A DNA stretch of 64,000 nt, taken from the NCBI RefSeq assembly GCF_963855985.1, contig NC_087119.1, positions 5,682,001-5,746,000 on the forward strand, written 5' to 3'. The notes under the pieces were generated by a model. That model saw nothing but the letters and a program-made list of their open reading frames with translations. It was not told the DNA's origin and ran no database searches. Positions within the stretch are counted from its first letter, which is position 1. Every line of letters begins with the position of its first letter. Origin of the DNA: Ostrinia nubilalis (Eukaryota; Arthropoda; Insecta; Lepidoptera; Crambidae). Below are positions 12,752 to 23,919 of this stretch, one piece after another. The position numbers and the translations under genes are program-made.

Positions 12752-13574
12752 TTATTGAGTTACACTTTCAAATAGTTTAGGACAAATCGTCTTTTGGCCT
12801 CGTTTCATTGCAGCCGTCAACACAGACCTTGCACCAAAAATCTTTGCAACCAAAGAACCATCATGCGTTCTGCACCGACTAACTTTTTACCTCTTCATAA
12901 TCTCCAACATGCTTGATAAACTGACATGATATAATTTTTCGGTTTTTGCATTCAATTACAAATTCCTCCATAACACTGGTATCTGGTTCCGGAACCTGAT
13001 GTTTTGTGCTGCCGACTTTTGAACGATTGGATTTTTTTCAGTAGCATTCTACTGATGTGCAAGATGTCTCTTCACTGCGACGATGCAACTACATTAAAAA
13101 TGCAACAGCATGTTTGCAGCCCCCTGCTGCAGCTGGACAATCTTGACAAACAACATAATCTCTTCTTCTTCATCAATGACTGCTGAAACTGATACTGCTT
13201 AGAGTGCACCTTATGTTCAACACATTTTACATTTCACATTGTAGATTTTACTTTCCCTTTTTTAGTTGAACATAACCAATTGCATCATCACCATAATATG
13301 ATTCTCCTGCAGACCTGAAAAATAATATAATAGTTTAGCAATAAGTAGTTGGTCAGAGGTTAGAATACACTTATTAGTACTTATTTCCTTATTTTCAGTT
13401 AATGATGTGGTCTAAATTAAAAAAAAAGGTTGTAAATGAACTGTACTTACTTAGTTAACCATTCCTTAGCTTAGCTGAGCAGAAATCAGGATTTAAAGCA
13501 AACAATTTTGCAACCATCAATGTGTCGATTTTGAGCAGATTTGTGCTTTCTGCTTTCACAAACTCAGGATCCAT
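12752..13574 (-). pseudogene. SWIM zinc-finger protein, transposon-borne, broken
   Basis: Starting at 13574 (ATGGATCCTGAGTTTG) the first exon encodes MDPEFVKAESTNLLKIDTLM and ends near a GTAAGT at about 13450. After an AG the second part encodes GESYYGDDAIGYVQLKKGK, then, through frameshifts, CKHAVAF preceded by Cys residues (DCPAAAGGCKHAV-like, about 13095-13140), which is the C-x-C...C-x-H layout of a SWIM zinc finger. Downstream are ECY and RSEE-like pieces. It points toward the THAP gene within the same TIR element. Stops and shifts show decay. I recall similar proteins repeated in lepidopteran genomes, but cannot name the family. Confidence 0.65.
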
Positions 13575-13884
13575 GATAATTTTCAATAAATGCGAACTGT
13601 ACAATATTTTTAAGTGAAAACAAGGCGTTTATATGAAAGACCACGAATAACCTGAAACTAGTGTTTGACGTTTTGTTGTTTACAATATTGGTGACGTAGA
13701 AACATGGCGGACGGTGTTTTCAGTCAAGAGAAAAAAAAGTAAAAAATTAACGGGTTTCAGTTGAATTTTTACAGCAATCCCTTATTTATATTTATTGAAG
13801 TTTATATATTTCGGACCCTTGTACAGAATAATATTTGAATTAAAAGTTATTATGATAAATGGTGACATGAGGCAACTAGCCTAA

Positions 13885-14370
13885 TAAGGGCTTTTTATTC
13901 TATGCAATGAAACGATAATAATCTGTGAAATGAAAAATGACAGGTTGGTTGTGTCAAAACTGTCAGAATAGTCAAATTTTTATTCCCTTTCGGTCAAAAT
14001 TTTTAAAATCATTCGAGTCTTTTTAAATAATTTATTTAGTTTCTTAATATTTTGGCAAACACCTAACTGTTACATATAGTATCTATTCTTTAAGTTTTAA
14101 AATTTGACGTTATTATTTTTCCTTCGAGAGTGTTTTCCAATCTTTCGTCGTGCCTTGGTCGTGGCAAAGCACAAGCTCAAATTACCAAAAAGTTATGCAT
14201 AATACTCAAAGAATAATACCTATCTATAATCTAAACGTATAGTAATGCCGTGTCGTGCTTTATTAGCTGTAATTGTTTAATGTATTGTCTATACTAAATT
14301 GCAATGCCAGTGTGTTGTTGTGGATTTCTATTTTGCTGAAACATGTGATCAGGGCCAAACATCGTCTAGG
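13885..14370 (+). promoter_or_regulatory. Upstream region and likely 5' UTR of the glucuronosyltransferase gene
   Basis: Between the TIR element and the first ATG. No TATA box was recognised. The reading frame is open for about 90 nt upstream of 14371 but has no in-frame ATG before the stop at 14278-14280, which fixes the start. The ATG at 14304 is out of frame. The transcription start was not located. Confidence 0.35.
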
Positions 14371-17300
14371 ATGCAACAAACTGCGTTAAGGAAATTTTTC
14401 ATTATGGCTCTTTTACTGTGTGTAATATTGCTTGTTTGGACTAACATAGGAGTTATTGGGTATGTACTGTATTATTAATTAGTTTTACATTCAACTAATG
14501 TGTAATAGTGTAATTACTTAGTTTATTAGCAAATATTATTTTCACAATTACACAAATCTAAATACAAGGTTATTTCATTTGCATGAAAAAGTTATTTTGA
14601 AATAAAAGTATGAATGAATTGTTTTTAAATGCCACTTGCATTTTTATGTTACAGGTTTGAAAGTTTCGCATACAAAACTATTCCGGTGAAGAATAAACTC
14701 TGTAGTGTGAATTTTAATGATACTAGGCCTCATATGGCCGTTAAAAGTGATTTAAAAGTTATATACTACGTCACACCTACATACCCAAGGCCAGAACAAA
14801 TCCCAGAGCTCACCCGTCTGTCTCATACATTAATGCATGTGCCTCGAATACATTGGATAATAGCAGATGATCAACCACTGTGTTCTGAACCAGTCCTCAG
14901 TGTACTAAAGTAAGAAATTGAACCCTTATATTAAAGTATTTAATTCATTTCTAATTATCAAAATTAACATTTTACTGTAGGACATAATTTTCTTTAAATG
15001 TTTACCAGGCATGCTAACTAACTACATATATCCAAATGTAAATAATAGTAACCAATAATAATATTTTTTTAATTACTGTTACAGGAAATCTGGCTTACCA
15101 TTTACACATATCTCTAGTCCGAAGCCATATCCCAACAGAGTTACGAACTTCCCTCGTGGTGTATCAAATCGCCGAGCAGCTCTCACCTGGCTAGCGAATA
15201 ACGTAAAAGAGGGTATACTCTACTTCGGGGATGATGACAATACTATTGACCTGCAGCTATTCGAAGAGATGAGACAGACCAAGAAAGTATCTATGTTCCC
15301 AGTAGGACTCATAGGTGCTTACGGTGTGTCGAGTCCTGTGGTGAAAGACGGAAAGGTAAATCATTATTAATTTTTAGTTATTTTTCATTATCACTTTGCT
15401 TGCGTTCCGCACTTAAAAAAGAGTACCATCAATAACAAAAACTTTGGATACACTAAAGTGTTCACGTGCGAAATCACTTAAAACGCGTCAAGGTCTATTT
15501 ACAGTGACAAAAATGTTGAAAATGAGCTCGTGCGAATGTATGCTTTAGGTTTAATTTTATTTAGACGTGACGACAGGCAATATAGCGATCTTTTATGAAT
15601 TATGCAATAGGGCACACTTTCCAATGTAAAATTATGTATGAACTTTACAAAAATATAATATTTGACTGTACATCACAAAAGTGAACAGACATAGAATGAG
15701 AGAATCAATCTGATAATGTTTCATTCTGTCTATATTCATTCATTATCTTTGCTTACTCTCAGAAGCCTAGAGAGATGCCACATGGGCGTTTACATTGCAG
15801 TACGTCACTGCAACGGCGTCGCAGCGACATCGCAACGCACTGCAACGTCAACGTTCGTGTGGCACCTCTCTAACAGTACAGTATTCATTCATATTGAAGG
15901 CTTGTATTCAATATGTTATCTGATCAACACTTTGCATTTACCCCACAGACCTTGCAGATGAATGCATTAATGTGTAATATGTAGTTCAATGTGACTCGGT
16001 CACAGAATAATATTTTGCTAAACGAAACCATTTTGATACTTGAGATTCAAAGGACATTGTCAGAAACCGCCTAAAAAACCGCCCAAAAACATTAACCCAT
16101 CATAATTATTTTCTATTTTTTTTAATACATTAAGCACCCTTTCATTCTAATGGACACTTAAGCATTGAAAAATTAAATAAATAAGTCTTTAAACGTTTAT
16201 TCTATAATACTATTACAACTTCCGGACGTTTTGGTGCGTGGCATGGTCTAAAACCTATCAAGTTCCATAATTTTTGCCGATAAAATCTGTACGAGGCATT
16301 ACCGTACTTTATTGCTGGGAGTCCATGTATAGTGATGTTCCTGCGGCCATCATAGACAATAAAATATCGATTTTGAAAATAAAATAAATCGATTAAACTG
16401 CTTTGAAGACTAGATTTGCGTTAAAAGCTAAAAAGATATTGACGCTATTACAAGAAGCTATCTAAAGTGTCCAACTGGTCGAAGGTCGTAAATAAAATAA
16501 AAATAATTAGGACCATAAACTGATATTCATGGTATCATAACTGTAAAAGTGTCAGAATCCGATGTTGAATCCAATGCCAGTTGAAGTGTGAGAAACATAT
16601 ATATATATTTTTTTTATGTGACAGGAGGCAAACGAGCAGACGGATCACCTGATATCAACCTAGTATAGTTGCCAGTCTCTCATAATCTATGCCAATGAGG
16701 GTTTTCGCGATTGAAAAATCCGCCAGATGGCAATACGTAGACGTGAGGTCCAAATGCTGCATGATTGGTTATTTTTGACATGACATTGACAGATATCCAC
16801 CAATCATGCAGCATTTGGACCTCGCGTCTACGTATTGCCATCTCGCGGATTTTTCAATCGCGAAAACCCTCATTCATAGCACATGTATAATAATAGACCA
16901 AATGAACTTTTATAGATTGTGAAAGAGAAGATAAAGATTTTATTATTTTATTAAAATCTTGCCACGAGGTAGTTTTTCAGTAGAAACCAGGATTGGATAA
17001 TCGCTACAGGCAAGTATCAGAACATTTTATAAATATTTTTAATCGATTATATCCTTGTGAATCGTTTTAATAAATTGTCATTTTACTTTTTCAATTAAAA
17101 CTTTTTCAATCCCTAGTCTTGTCAAACTGTCATAATGTCAACAAATTATAAATGTCACGTCAGTTGACTCAATTTCAGTCTTCTGTGCGTTTATTGTATT
17201 TTTATTTCAATGAAATAGTGCTAAAGGGTTAGTACTAAAACTGAAAGCCTTTTTTCAGAAAGAAAACCAATGTGGTGCCCTTATTATTCATGCTGTTTGA

Positions 17301-20300
17301 AAGTTACAAGTCAGTGATACAGAGTTGCCGACATTATAACTCCGTAGTGATACCATACCAAAGAAGAAGTTTTCCTAAACACTTGTGTTGTTTTTATATG
17401 TGATCGAATAAAAAGGATTAATTCTACTGCTCAAATGGAATAACTTATCCCAAGAGACCGAATATAAAAAAAACCTCTCCATAGAAATTATCACCATCAC
17501 GAGGATGTGAATTTTTTTGAGAATTTGATATTGGTCCTGTAAGAAAAGTAGTTGTATTTCAGTAGTAGAATCAACCCTTCTTGTTTCATCAGCAAGAGTA
17601 ACTATAAAAACGCCCTGTAGGTAGGTATTATTAAGCTGAAGAGTTTGTTTAGTGTCAAAGACTGTCACACAGTGTAATTTAAATTGGCATATTATGATAA
17701 TGAACATAAAAACTTAAATAAATATGTATGTTAATATTTTTTCTATTTATTTATTTTCCCAAAGCTTCACAGTGACAGCTGAAACAGCAATACTGTGGTA
17801 AAACTAAACTTGGAACAAACTGTTACAAATATTTTACAAATTAAAATAAAACCGCATGTTGCTTTACTTTCTCGTATAGGTAATAAATGTAATTAATGGC
17901 TAGATTATTAATGTTACTTTGTTACCCTCAATAGTGAGGAGATCTTATAAAATGGTAACCCTGATTTTTATTGTCATTCAAGTGCTCTTTCTTCGCATAG
18001 GCTTCTGTGATTTGGCCAAGGGCCACACACATTGCGATAACATTATGCGACATTGATTTGACAGCAGCGGAGTGAAGTCTTGCGACTATGCAAAATGATA
18101 CCCTGTAATCGTAGCGCATACAGACATAGACGGGGCGGGGCACATAGCTCGTAGAGCTGATGGCCGCTGGGGCAGGAAAGTTCTTGAGTGGCGACCACGA
18201 GCCGAAAGACGTAGCGTGGGCTGGCCTCCCACTAGGTGGACCGACGATCTGGTGAAGGTCGCGGGAGGTGCCTGTATGCGAGCGGTGCAGGATCGGTCTT
18301 CGTGGAAATCCTTGGGGGAGGCCTTTGTCCAGCAGTGGACGTCTTTTCGGCTGAAACGAACGAACGAACGATACGTATTACCACTATTTACCAGACATTA
18401 CTATTTATTGCATACTCGCCGGATTACACGTAGGAGCACGCGCGTAACAGCTTCGGCCTTGCATTATTATAAGATCTTGTTCCGCCCTGTTACGAACTTC
18501 CTCCGTAAGGATATCCCCGCCGAATTCTATGATGAACCTATCAAAAGTCATATTCTGCAATGTCAACCCACCACAAGGTGGACCGACGACCTGATAAAGG
18601 TAGCGGGAAGGCGCTGGATGCAGGCCGCTACCAACCGTGCGATGTGGAAGTCATTGGGGGAGGCCTATGTTCAGTAGTGGACGTCCTGTGGCTGAAATGA
18701 TGATGATGATGAAGAAATGAATGAAAATGACAAATCTTCGAACGTGTATAATACCGTGCCAAAGTAATCATATAATTTTGGCACCTTAATAACTATTGCC
18801 GTTTTTGTTGTAAAGATCATGCAGCGCTACTTGCGGATATTATTGGAAAGAAAACTATGTGGGCTCTAGATCTGAAGCCGCTTTAACGAACACGAAGTGC
18901 TCATACAATGCGGCGTATTTTCTTCCAGTCTTTAGTCAGGACTTTAGTCGAATTAAAACCCCGGTTGAACGTGATATAGCCGCACTAGAATACGATGCTT
19001 TTTTGCATAATCGCAAGACTTCGTTCCGGTGTCGACCGAATGTTATCATGATGTATGTGGCCCAGTGGGTCTAGTCAAAACGCACTTTAAAATCGCAAAC
19101 CCATCGCAAACCAGTCGCAAACAAATAAACAAATCGCAAAAGAGGTCGATAACAAAAAAGGCTTAGTCAAACGGCAAAAAATCGAATCGCAAAGCCCTAC
19201 CTATCGATAATCGAAAGACTGGATTGAAATTTCCCATACAAAGGCTTAGCCAACATGCATTTAAGACTCAATCAAAATCGAATCGAATCGCAACACCCGC
19301 CATTTTCATTGCGATTACTAAAACCCCGGTGATAAGCTTGGATTCGATCGAAAACCAATAGGGTGAGTTGCACCACCTAACTTTAAACGTAACTATGACG
19401 TTAACCGGTGTTTTTTGTATGGAGTTTGACAGATTTTAGACGTTTGTCAAAGTTAAACTAAGATGGTGCAACCCACCCTAAGGCTGTTTTGACAAATCCG
19501 TATCGCGATGTCGTTTTGACAGCTAGTTTGACAGCGAAGCATAGACGTAAACAGAGAGCAGAAAGAAGGAAGAAACTAATTAAAAAAAAAAAGCTAGAAA
19601 AAGTAAAAACAATCGCAAAGTCATAGACATTTTTTAACTTTTATTCGATTTTGAATGAACTTTTATATCGCCGCGTCGTTGGTGGTTCAATGTGCATTTT
19701 GGCTGCCATTTTCCGATCGAATCGAATCACTGGTGACGCGGCGACTGACATTAGTGAAAACTTCCCATTGGTTTGCGATGGCATTTTGACTAGACCCACT
19801 GGGGTTACCGTAGCCGCTAAGGTTTGAAACTTCTTGCTTAAAATATTGTAGTCTTTGGCATAGACTACGATGGTAGTCATGGAGATAGGAGTTTGTTATC
19901 TTGTGTCAGATGTAAATGGTGAAAAGAAAACTCATGATTCGTGATATTTTTATGTAATATGTAGGTATTTTATAAAAGTGGAACCACGAGTGATCTCCAA
20001 AACCCATTCTATTATTATATACGATTCGGCTTCGATATCTATAATACAATAGGAGTTTATTTCATGTGTCAGATGACAAGGGTGGAAACAACCTACGATT
20101 CATGTTGTTTATTTACGTGCAATATGTGGGCATATTATAAAAGTGGAATGCCGAGTTGTATTTCTAAAACTTGTTCTATTATTTTATACTATTTGGCTGC
20201 GACTCGGCGTGACGACAATACAAAACATTTTTCGCGAATCGGTGTTCATACATTCACACAATACATTAGACGCCATGTTGTCATAAACGACATATTATAA

Positions 20301-21238
20301 AATCGCTGTGATTTAATATTCTTAATCATTAATTTTATGGCAAGTGTCCATCAGGAATCATTGTTCTTACACACAGAATCGTATTATTTCGCTTTCGGGT
20401 AGTAATATGTCAAAATTGTTGGTTCTTAGGCGAACAATGTATGGAGAACGAACATTGTCCTTTACACTGTTCTATGCAAAGTTTGAAATAAATCAATAAA
20501 TTGCTTTTTATGTATAATATTCAAAAACAAAAGACAAAATTCAAGATGCAACTTTTAATGCATAATTCTGGCCATTTGTTGTTTTTTTTTATGCTTAAAC
20601 TCCCAAAAATCGGTGAATTAAAGATAAGCGGTAGAAATAGTAAAGTAGATTTTCAGAATTCTTTTTGTTTCTTCAGAAAGACTTTCAGTGTTTCATGTTT
20701 GTTAATTATATTTTGCTTTAAACATTATAGATAAAACATAATTTATCTATCATGATAGCGACACAATATGGTTAAATAACAGAGATAAACAGAAAAATTA
20801 ATTTTTAATGACATTTTCATTTGTAATTTGCAGGTTGTTGCATTCTTCGATTCATGGTCTGCATCAAGAATGTTTCCCGTGGACATGGCAGGTTTTGCAG
20901 TCAACATGGAATTCCTGAAGCCATCTGCCAGCATGCCATACATCCTGGGCCACGAGGAAGACGGATTCCTGGTTAGTCTAAGTTTAAAAATGGAGGATAT
21001 CGAACCACTAGCAGACAACTGCTCTAAAGTACTGGTATGGCACACAAGAACAATGAAATATAAGAAGCCTACATTGAAATTTAACTATGATAAAATAGAT
21101 GCAAAGTATAAAAATTTCGCACATTTGCTCAACGAAACTTCCTATCTAGGTATGGCGAACATTGATCCTCATAGCGGGACCAAACCAATGATCCTGCGAA
21201 ATCGCAAAACATTCGAAACGTTTGCTGGCATTCTCTAG
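14371..21238 (+). CDS. Beta-1,3-glucuronosyltransferase, GlcAT-P/S type (4 exons)
   Basis: Exons 14371-14459, 14655-14909, 15085-15355 and 20834-21238 join in phase to 339 codons; every intron has GT/AG ends. The enzyme transfers glucuronic acid from UDP-GlcA to a terminal galactose on glycoprotein or proteoglycan-linker glycans in the Golgi. Residues 9-30 form a signal-anchor helix (type II membrane protein), followed by a short stem. The family fold is clear: VIYYVTPTYPRPEQ near residue 60, PRGVSNRRAAL (138-148), the metal/UDP-binding DDD at 164-166 within YFGDDDN, FPVDMAGFAV (219-228), GHEEDGF (244-250, with the likely catalytic base Glu247) and VLVWHTRT (271-278). The GVSSP and EEDGF spellings fit GlcAT-P/S better than the linker enzyme GlcAT-I. 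Oddities: Gly rather than the usual Ala before DDD, and a roughly 60-residue C-terminal extension after WHTRT. Possible N-glycosylation sites are NCS (267) and NET (305). Length is normal. Intron 3 is 5.5 kb and full of repeats. Confidence 0.93.
15768..15872. mobile_element. MITE in intron 3, TIR TAGAGAGRTGCCACA
   Basis: The left end TAGAGAGATGCCACATGGGC is inverted at the right end as GTGTGGCACCTCTCTA. TA dinucleotides at both edges fit a TA target duplication. GC-rich interior with repeated GCAACG words. 105 bp. Confidence 0.65.
16615..16690 (+). repeat. Fragment of a dispersed lepidopteran repeat
   Basis: Contains GACAGGAGGCAAACGAGCAG and CGGATCACCTGAT, which I recognise as part of a frequent interspersed repeat. 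Only about 75 bp, truncated next to the hairpin MITE. Confidence 0.45.
16694..16874. mobile_element. 181-bp hairpin MITE with about 75-bp arms
   Basis: The left arm from AATGAGGGTTTTCGCGATTG to about 16769 is repeated inverted from about 16799 to CAATCGCGAAAACCCTCATT at 16874. Only a few bases differ between the arms (for example CCAGATGG against CGAGATGG, and one GTGAGG/GCGAGG difference), leaving an unpaired centre of about 30 bp. A transcript would form a very long near-perfect hairpin. Confidence 0.85.
18135..18372 (+). mobile_element. RTE-like LINE 3' end with (ACGA)n tail
   Basis: In-frame coding end of a non-LTR reverse transcriptase polyprotein: AGHIARRADGRWG, VLEWRPRAERRSVG, PPTRWTDDLVKVAG, then WKSLGEAFVQQWTSF. 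This C-terminal spelling is typical of RTE-type elements in Lepidoptera. It ends in an (ACGA)n tail at about 18356-18372. 5'-truncated. Confidence 0.8.
18573..18713 (+). mobile_element. RTE-like LINE 3' end with (ATG)n tail, copy A
   Basis: Encodes TTRWTDDLIKVAGRRWMQAA, then WKSLGEAYVQ with a stop (TAG) where the 47.9-kb copy has CAG, and ends in (ATG)n. It is nearly identical over about 140 bp to the - strand copy at 47898-48208, so both derive from one recently active subfamily. Confidence 0.8.
19061..19803. mobile_element. MITE, TIR CCCAGTGGGTCTAGTCAAAA
   Basis: The left terminus at 19061-19080 is inverted at 19785-19803. The subterminal regions are full of AATCGCAAAC and ATCGAATCGAATCGCAA words on the left and matching words inverted on the right. 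No ORF. It hosts the nested MITE at 19361. The TSD is unclear. A smaller relative may be the element at 10442-10584. Confidence 0.7.
19361..19478. mobile_element. MITE family 'GTTGCACCACCTAACTTT', copy 1 (nested)
   Basis: The left end GGGTGAGTTGCACCACCTAA mirrors the right end TTAAACTAAGATGGTGCAAC plus CCACCC. TA is present on both sides (19359-19360, 19479-19480), a mariner-type target duplication. It shares its whole layout, including TTTTGTATGGAGTTTGACAG, with the copy at 50433-50559. Confidence 0.8.
19885..20210. repeat. Diverged ~160-bp tandem duplication
   Basis: Two adjacent units share GTGTCAGATG, ATTCGTG/ATTCATG, GCAATATGTGGGCAT against GTAATATGTAGGTAT, TATAAAAGTGGAA, TTCTATTATT and a closing GGCTTCGAT/GGCTGCGACT block. 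No coding capacity. An old local duplication inside intron 3. Confidence 0.55.
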
Positions 21239-21280
21239 TTTACGTTTTAATTTATTGACAGCTGAAATGAAGTCGATTGC

Positions 21281-21461
21281 TTAGAGTAGGCGCACACCGT
21301 TGATTTTTCGTCGGCCGATAGTTTAGTCGGGCAGTTGATCAGTATGGGCATGTATGGGAGTGCGCACACTACGCCGATTCGATTTGGCCGATTCTTCATA
21401 CAAATTAAAATCGGGCACAACTATCGGCCACCTAAAAATCAACGGTGTGCGCCTACTCTAA
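21281..21461. mobile_element. MITE just downstream of the glucuronosyltransferase stop
   Basis: TTAGAGTAGGCGCACACCGT at the left is inverted at 21442-21461. The pairing continues through GATTTTT and GGCCGATAGTT with small gaps. It starts 43 bp after the stop codon, so it probably lies in the 3' UTR if the transcript extends that far. Confidence 0.8.
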
Positions 21462-22949
21462 AATTAACTATTTAAAATTATTCTATCAGTCTTCATAAAT
21501 GCATAAGTATACACAAATGACATTAATAATAATAGTGAAATATCTGTATCTATCGATTTCTCATTTAGAAATATTTAAACACTAGTAATTATCACTACAT
21601 TGACTGATTTCGTCAATTTTTATTAAATTAATGTGTATCTTGCGCACATATTATCAATATAAGTTTCAAGTGTAATGTAACATTTAAATCTTATTTTCTT
21701 CTTGAACAAATTATATAAATTAATATAGACATGACATAAAAATACTGAACTCTATGTATACTCTAGTCACGTGATTGCCCCAACAATTTCAGCTTTCAAT
21801 TACATTAGTTGCTATTTAGATGTTTTTAAAAAATATACAAATAAATAATACGTATTGATGACATTTAATTCAAAATAGGCTTGTCGGATTGAGAAATATA
21901 TTATATTGTGGATGATAGTAACAAATGGACTCTCGCCAATTTGCATAGAGAAATGCCTAATAATAAGGCAGCTGAAGATAATTATATCGTCTAAGCAATC
22001 TTGTCTTTCCCTCCAATTTTCAGAGAGTCGATTCGTAGATATTATAATGAATTTGCGTGCCATCACGGTCAAAATATCTGCTAGTATATACTTATTGAAA
22101 TTTTAAAATCTGTGCAGCATAGTAGAGGGGACAATATTTCGTATTGTAGACGGTCTAAGAATATTTTTAAAAGGATGTGATGTTTTGGCTAAATTTCGAG
22201 TAGAATTCACAGTCGTGGTACTGTGTCTTGCGTCCGGATTGTGATTTTAGATATGATGTATAAATTAGTGCTTGTTTTACTATTAGCACCGTGCGTAGTC
22301 ATTTTATTGTCTTCCACTTTCATTTAAAGTTTTGATGGTCGTAGTGTTAATAGGATTTTGAGGTTTCCAATTTTATCGGACTGGTACAATGCCATACCGT
22401 CGCAGCTAAATATCTAATCCATAGATTTAAGTCTTATTTACTAGTATATCACAAAGTTCGAACGAAAACGTGCCTACATAATCCTGCTTCTTTGACTTGG
22501 TTATAAGTCATAGGTTAAATACAACTTTATAGGACTTACATTATAAATCATGGTGCATACCTTACAATTATAAATGCCATTGAAAGCAATTATAAAAAGT
22601 ACAAATATCTGTATATTATTGGGGTGTATAAATGTACATTAACTTATTACATTTTGCTGTTGTGATAATTTTATTGACTACTATTGTTAATTAATTATCC
22701 AATGAAACTTGCAAGTACATATTATTATTTGACAATGTAATGTAAACTTTCTACATAATGTAGTTATGTAGGTTTTTGTACACGCTACAATTGACGGCTT
22801 TCATGGCTGTAATTACTAATTAGTGTAGTTTATTTTAGAATATTAGGGTGAATGTGAAGAAGTATAAACGTGATAAAAGGCTGTCTATTACCTACAACAG
22901 CGATAAGAGCAGGGCTCCACTTGGAACAATCGACGATGCATCATTCTAA
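21462..22949. other. Likely 3' UTR then intergenic; no gene
   Basis: No exon supported. An AATAAA occurs near 21839 (ACAAATAAATAATACG) and could serve the upstream gene, but it is not distinguished from background AT-richness. Confidence 0.35.
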
Positions 22950-23090
22950 CTCCTGGGCCACACACAATGCGATAACCCGAAGATTCGCATATTGCGATGT
23001 GTGTAGCCAAATATTCGCGTTTACCTGGTGCCATTTTTGCGAAGTCGCAAACTCGCAAGACTTCGCCTCGCCCTCACCCGATGACGCTAT
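22950..23090. repeat. GC-richer repeat with GGCCACACACAATGCGATAA
   Basis: The same word family occurs at about 18022-18045 (GGGCCACACACATTGCGATA) and inverted near 19030-19063, with shared GAAGTCTTGCGAxTATGCAA downstream. Probably ends of one degenerate TIR family with copies in the GlcAT intron and here. Confidence 0.5.
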
Positions 23091-23919
23091 GTGAAATTAT
23101 CCTAGTTATTTATTGCAATATGGGCGATGTTCCAAATAAGATCTAAAACCAAGCTCTCTACCTAGTATGGGTGAAACCTACCTTGCAGCACAGAATACTT
23201 AATTGCTTGTACTAGGCTTTATAATGACATACATACATACATAACTTTAATTAAAATGGGTGTAAAATAATATTTTTATGTTGATATTTGCTTTCTCGAC
23301 TCAAATTAGGAACTTGGAATATGTATGCTGGAATCACCACGTCTTCATTCTAAATTATTAGGTATGTGGTATTCTTGACAATATTATGTGGTAATTAATT
23401 TGTCTTTTGTATTAATATGATGTGCCACGTGTATTTTAGGAAGCCCTATGGGCTCTACAACAACGAATTGTAGTGTCCTTTATCTAAAACCTATCTATAC
23501 GAGCAATATTTGTGTATAGGTATACAATCTTCTGTAATAATGTTCTCGGAAATATCTCTAACGATTTGAATAATACAATATTATGGTTGTAATCTCTAAG
23601 CCTATTCATGGTTTCGCCATAGAACTCGTCTTTCCAATAGCCCATGGCTGAATCTGAATATAAATCTGCATCTGGAGCCAATCACTCTATGTATCTGTTA
23701 ATGTTATTGTGATATTTTATAAATGATCAATTAGGTTAGGTATCTAAGAAATTATCCAAGTACTAAACTAAGTTATAGGAAAATAAAATATGCGTCCTTA
23801 TGTTTACTTCAACAGAGCAAACTTATTGTAATCACACTGCCTGGCAGAATATGTTTAAGTGTAGCTGCTTCTTTAACTGGATTATACAAAACGTACTTAT
23901 ATTATTTTCTCGCTATAGT
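23091..23919. other. No gene seen
   Basis: AT-rich with a (CATA)n run near 23228. No supportable exon. Confidence 0.4.

Larger units (their letters stand above)
11187..13884. mobile_element. 2.7-kb TIR DNA transposon carrying THAP and SWIM genes (decayed)
   Basis: Outer termini TTAGGCTAGTTGCC (11187-11200) and GGCAACTAGCCTAA (13871-13884) are perfect 14-bp inverted repeats. Further inside, CCGTCCGCCATG (11335-11346) is inverted as CATGGCGGACGG (13703-13714). A third matching block is TGACGTCACTATTCTTGTAA near 11371-11390, mirrored near 13675-13698. The TIRs are therefore about 200 bp long but degenerate. Two convergent pseudogenes fill the inside. The flanks suggest a TA or TWA target-site duplication, but this is ambiguous because the terminal TTA/TAA is itself palindromic. 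Superfamily unresolved. Confidence 0.75.

Noticed and set aside
14629..14655. Met at 14629 as the glucuronosyltransferase start
   Set aside because: It lies in the intron before the acceptor at 14654; the upstream exon at 14371 supplies the membrane anchor and joins in phase.
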